64,000 bases of DNA from Prochlorococcus marinus str. MIT 9314. Its GTDB lineage: Bacteria; Cyanobacteriota; Cyanobacteriia; PCC-6307; Cyanobiaceae. The stretch lies in the NCBI RefSeq assembly GCF_000760035.1, contig NZ_JNAO01000013.1:248001-312000 (forward strand), written 5' to 3'. Both the position numbers and the translations under genes were made by a program. Under the pieces are notes generated by a model, which was not told where the DNA came from, did no database searches, and saw only the letters and a list, made by a program, of their open reading frames with translations. The first letter of the stretch is position 1. Every line of letters begins with the position of its first letter. This document shows, one piece after another, positions 62,739-64,000 of the stretch.

Positions 62739-64000
62739 TTAATTAAGTGGGGCTACTGGTGTTGGAGTGGGTTCAGGATAAGACATCCCTCCATTTTGGG
62801 TAACTCCTCTTAAAGTTAAGTTTATTCGCCCTCTACTATCTATTTCCCTAACCCTTACAGTAACTTCATCTCCTTGTCTTACTACATCCTCAACTCTTTC
62901 TACTCTTGCTTCTGATAGTTGTGATATGTGCACCATTCCTTCTTTGCCAGGGAGGATTTCAACAAATGCTCCAATTGGAATAATTCGAGTTACTACTCCT
63001 GAGAAAATCTCACCTTCATGTACTTTGCGAGTTAGACCTTCAATAATTTTTTGAGCTTCTTCCGCGGCTGCTCCATCATGAGAAGCGATGGTCACAATGC
63101 CTCCGTCTTCAATATCAATTTTGGTATTAGTCCTCTCAGTAATACCCTTAATTGTTCTTCCTCCAGGGCCAATAACTGTTCCTATAAGTTCTGGATCAAT
63201 TCTGAAACTTAAAAGTCTTGGGGCATGAGGTGATAGTGATTCTTGAGGTTTATCTATAGCCTCTTGCATTTTTTCTAAGATATGTAATCTTGCGGGACGA
63301 GCCTTTTTTATGGCATCTGAAATAATTGATACCGATAGCCCTGTGATTTTCATATCCATCTGTAAAGCCGTTATACCTTTCTCGGTTCCTGCGACTTTAA
63401 AATCCATATCTCCAAGAAAATCCTCAATTCCTTGAATATCTGTAAGTATTCTGATTTCTTTATCCTCTTTTATTAAACCCATGGCAGTTCCACTTACAGG
63501 AGCCTTCAGAGGAACCCCAGCATCAAGTAAAGAAAGTGTACTACCACAAACAGATCCCATAGAAGTGGAACCATTAGAACTCAAGACCTCACTGACTACA
63601 CGAAGTACATATGGAAATGTCTCTTTACCAGGTAGTACGGGGATGATAGCCCTTTCTGCTAATGCACCATGACCAATTTCTCTTCTCCCTGGAGTTCTCA
63701 TTGGTCTAGTTTCTCCTACAGAATAAGGTGGAAAATTATAGTGATGCAAATAGGTCTTTTCAGTGCTTGGATTCAGATCATCCATTTCTTGAGCATCACT
63801 TGGTGTCCCAAGAGTAGCTGTCGATAAAACTTGGGTTAAGCCTCTTTGAAATAATGCTGAACCATGAACTCTCTTCGGAAGGATTCCTGCTTGAGCAGAT
63901 ATTTTTCTTACTTCATCAAGATCTCTTCCATCAACTCTTTTCCCATCATTAATGATTTGTGACCTCATTAATTTTTTGGTTAATTTTTTAAAATCGGAGT
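62739..64000 (-). CDS. pnp: Polynucleotide phosphorylase (5' part outside the window)
   Basis: 3'-5' exoribonuclease and polynucleotide polymerase of the RNA degradation machinery. The visible 420 or so residues cover the second RNase PH domain and the RNA-binding tail; the frame stays open to the window edge at 64000. [20 protein letters not shown] opens the second RNase PH domain, and [17 protein letters not shown] and [21 protein letters not shown] (phosphate/active site) follow. [23 protein letters not shown] supplies catalytic Asp residues. A KH domain has [15 protein letters not shown], and an S1 domain runs from [18 protein letters not shown] to INLTLRG. The short tail is Pro-rich ([13 protein letters not shown]). 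It is a housekeeping gene. Confidence 0.97.
   Translation of the reverse strand, partial: SDFKKLTKKLMRSQIINDGKRVDGRDLDEVRKISAQAGILPKRVHGSALFQRGLTQVLSTATLGTPSDAQEMDDLNPSTEKTYLHHYNFPPYSVGETRPMRTPGRREIGHGALAERAIIPVLPGKETFPYVLRVVSEVLSSNGSTSMGSVCGSTLSLLDAGVPLKAPVSGTAMGLIKEDKEIRILTDIQGIEDFLGDMDFKVAGTEKGITALQMDMKITGLSVSIISDAIKKARPARLHILEKMQEAIDKPQESLSPHAPRLLSFRIDPELIGTVIGPGGRTIKGITERTNTKIDIEDGGIVTIASHDGAAAEEAQKIIEGLTRKVHEGEIFSGVVTRIIPIGAFVEILPGKEGMVHISQLSEARVERVEDVVRQGDEVTVRVREIDSRGRINLTLRGVTQNGGMSYPEPTPTPVAPLN

Noticed and set aside
63481-63672. Open frame on the + strand inside pnp
   Set aside because: Antisense shadow of a strongly conserved housekeeping gene.

Overview
The window looks like a chromosomal segment of a high-light-type Prochlorococcus or a very close marine picocyanobacterium. 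This rests on very low GC, short intergenic gaps, and an ordinary housekeeping flank (pnp, cysQ, rsmI, a tRNA-Arg, a LapA-like small protein) typical of that group. No 16S gene or other definitive marker is present, so the genus is an inference. Both ends cut genes: a flavoprotein of the succinate dehydrogenase/fumarate reductase family at the left (3' end missing) and polynucleotide phosphorylase at the right (5' end missing).

Almost everything between about 1.8 kb and 59.7 kb is one large surface-polysaccharide (O-antigen/capsule) island of roughly 55 genes, arranged in blocks that switch strand. Block A (1.8-11.6 kb, +) is a tightly packed nine-gene run: NeuB-type synthase fused to a cupin, acetolactate-synthase-like ThDP enzyme, radical SAM/SPASM protein, unknown protein, aldo/keto reductase, sugar C-methyltransferase-like protein, Nudix hydrolase, SDR and HAD phosphatase. 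I cannot assign it to a known sugar pathway. Block B (11.8-21.6 kb) combines CDP-glucose synthesis (rfbF, rfbG), a fucose-synthase-like SDR, an RfbH/ColD-like PLP enzyme with His in place of the Schiff-base Lys, a split ThDP enzyme (E1 alpha and beta), two glycosyltransferases and an ABC exporter. A CDP-linked, possibly two-carbon-branched 6-deoxysugar is a reasonable guess. Block C (21.8-31.7 kb, +) carries the complete GDP-D-glycero-alpha-D-manno-heptose set (gmhA, hddA, gmhB, hddC), interleaved with a second His-for-Lys PLP enzyme, an L-2-hydroxyglutarate-oxidase-like flavoprotein, an SDR, two GT4 transferases and an alkaline-phosphatase-superfamily protein.

Block D (31.7-48.7 kb) holds export and general sugar-nucleotide functions: a WecA/MraY-type initiating transferase, Wza-like and Wzc/Wzz-like proteins, GDP-fucose synthesis (gmd, fcl), galE, a UDP-glucuronate 4-epimerase-like protein, a CDP-paratose 2-epimerase-like protein, a GT11 fucosyltransferase, two GT2 transferases, UDP-xylose synthase and UDP-glucose dehydrogenase. 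Block E (48.8-59.7 kb, -) reads from an O-antigen ligase/polymerase through rmlA, rmlC, rmlD, rmlB, a WbaP-type initiating transferase, a GT17 protein, a Wzx flippase, a GT11-like protein, a degenerate methyltransferase-like protein and a DUF5672-type protein.

Taken together the genes could supply dTDP-rhamnose, GDP-fucose, UDP-glucuronate/xylose/galactose, a CDP-deoxysugar, a GDP-heptose derivative and probably a nonulosonate-like sugar. There are two different polyprenyl-phosphate initiating enzymes and two candidate polymerase/ligase membrane proteins, so more than one surface glycan may be made. The only gene-free stretch over 300 bases (16473-17045) contains what looks like a decayed coding sequence. 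I saw no insertion sequence, CRISPR array or phage genes.
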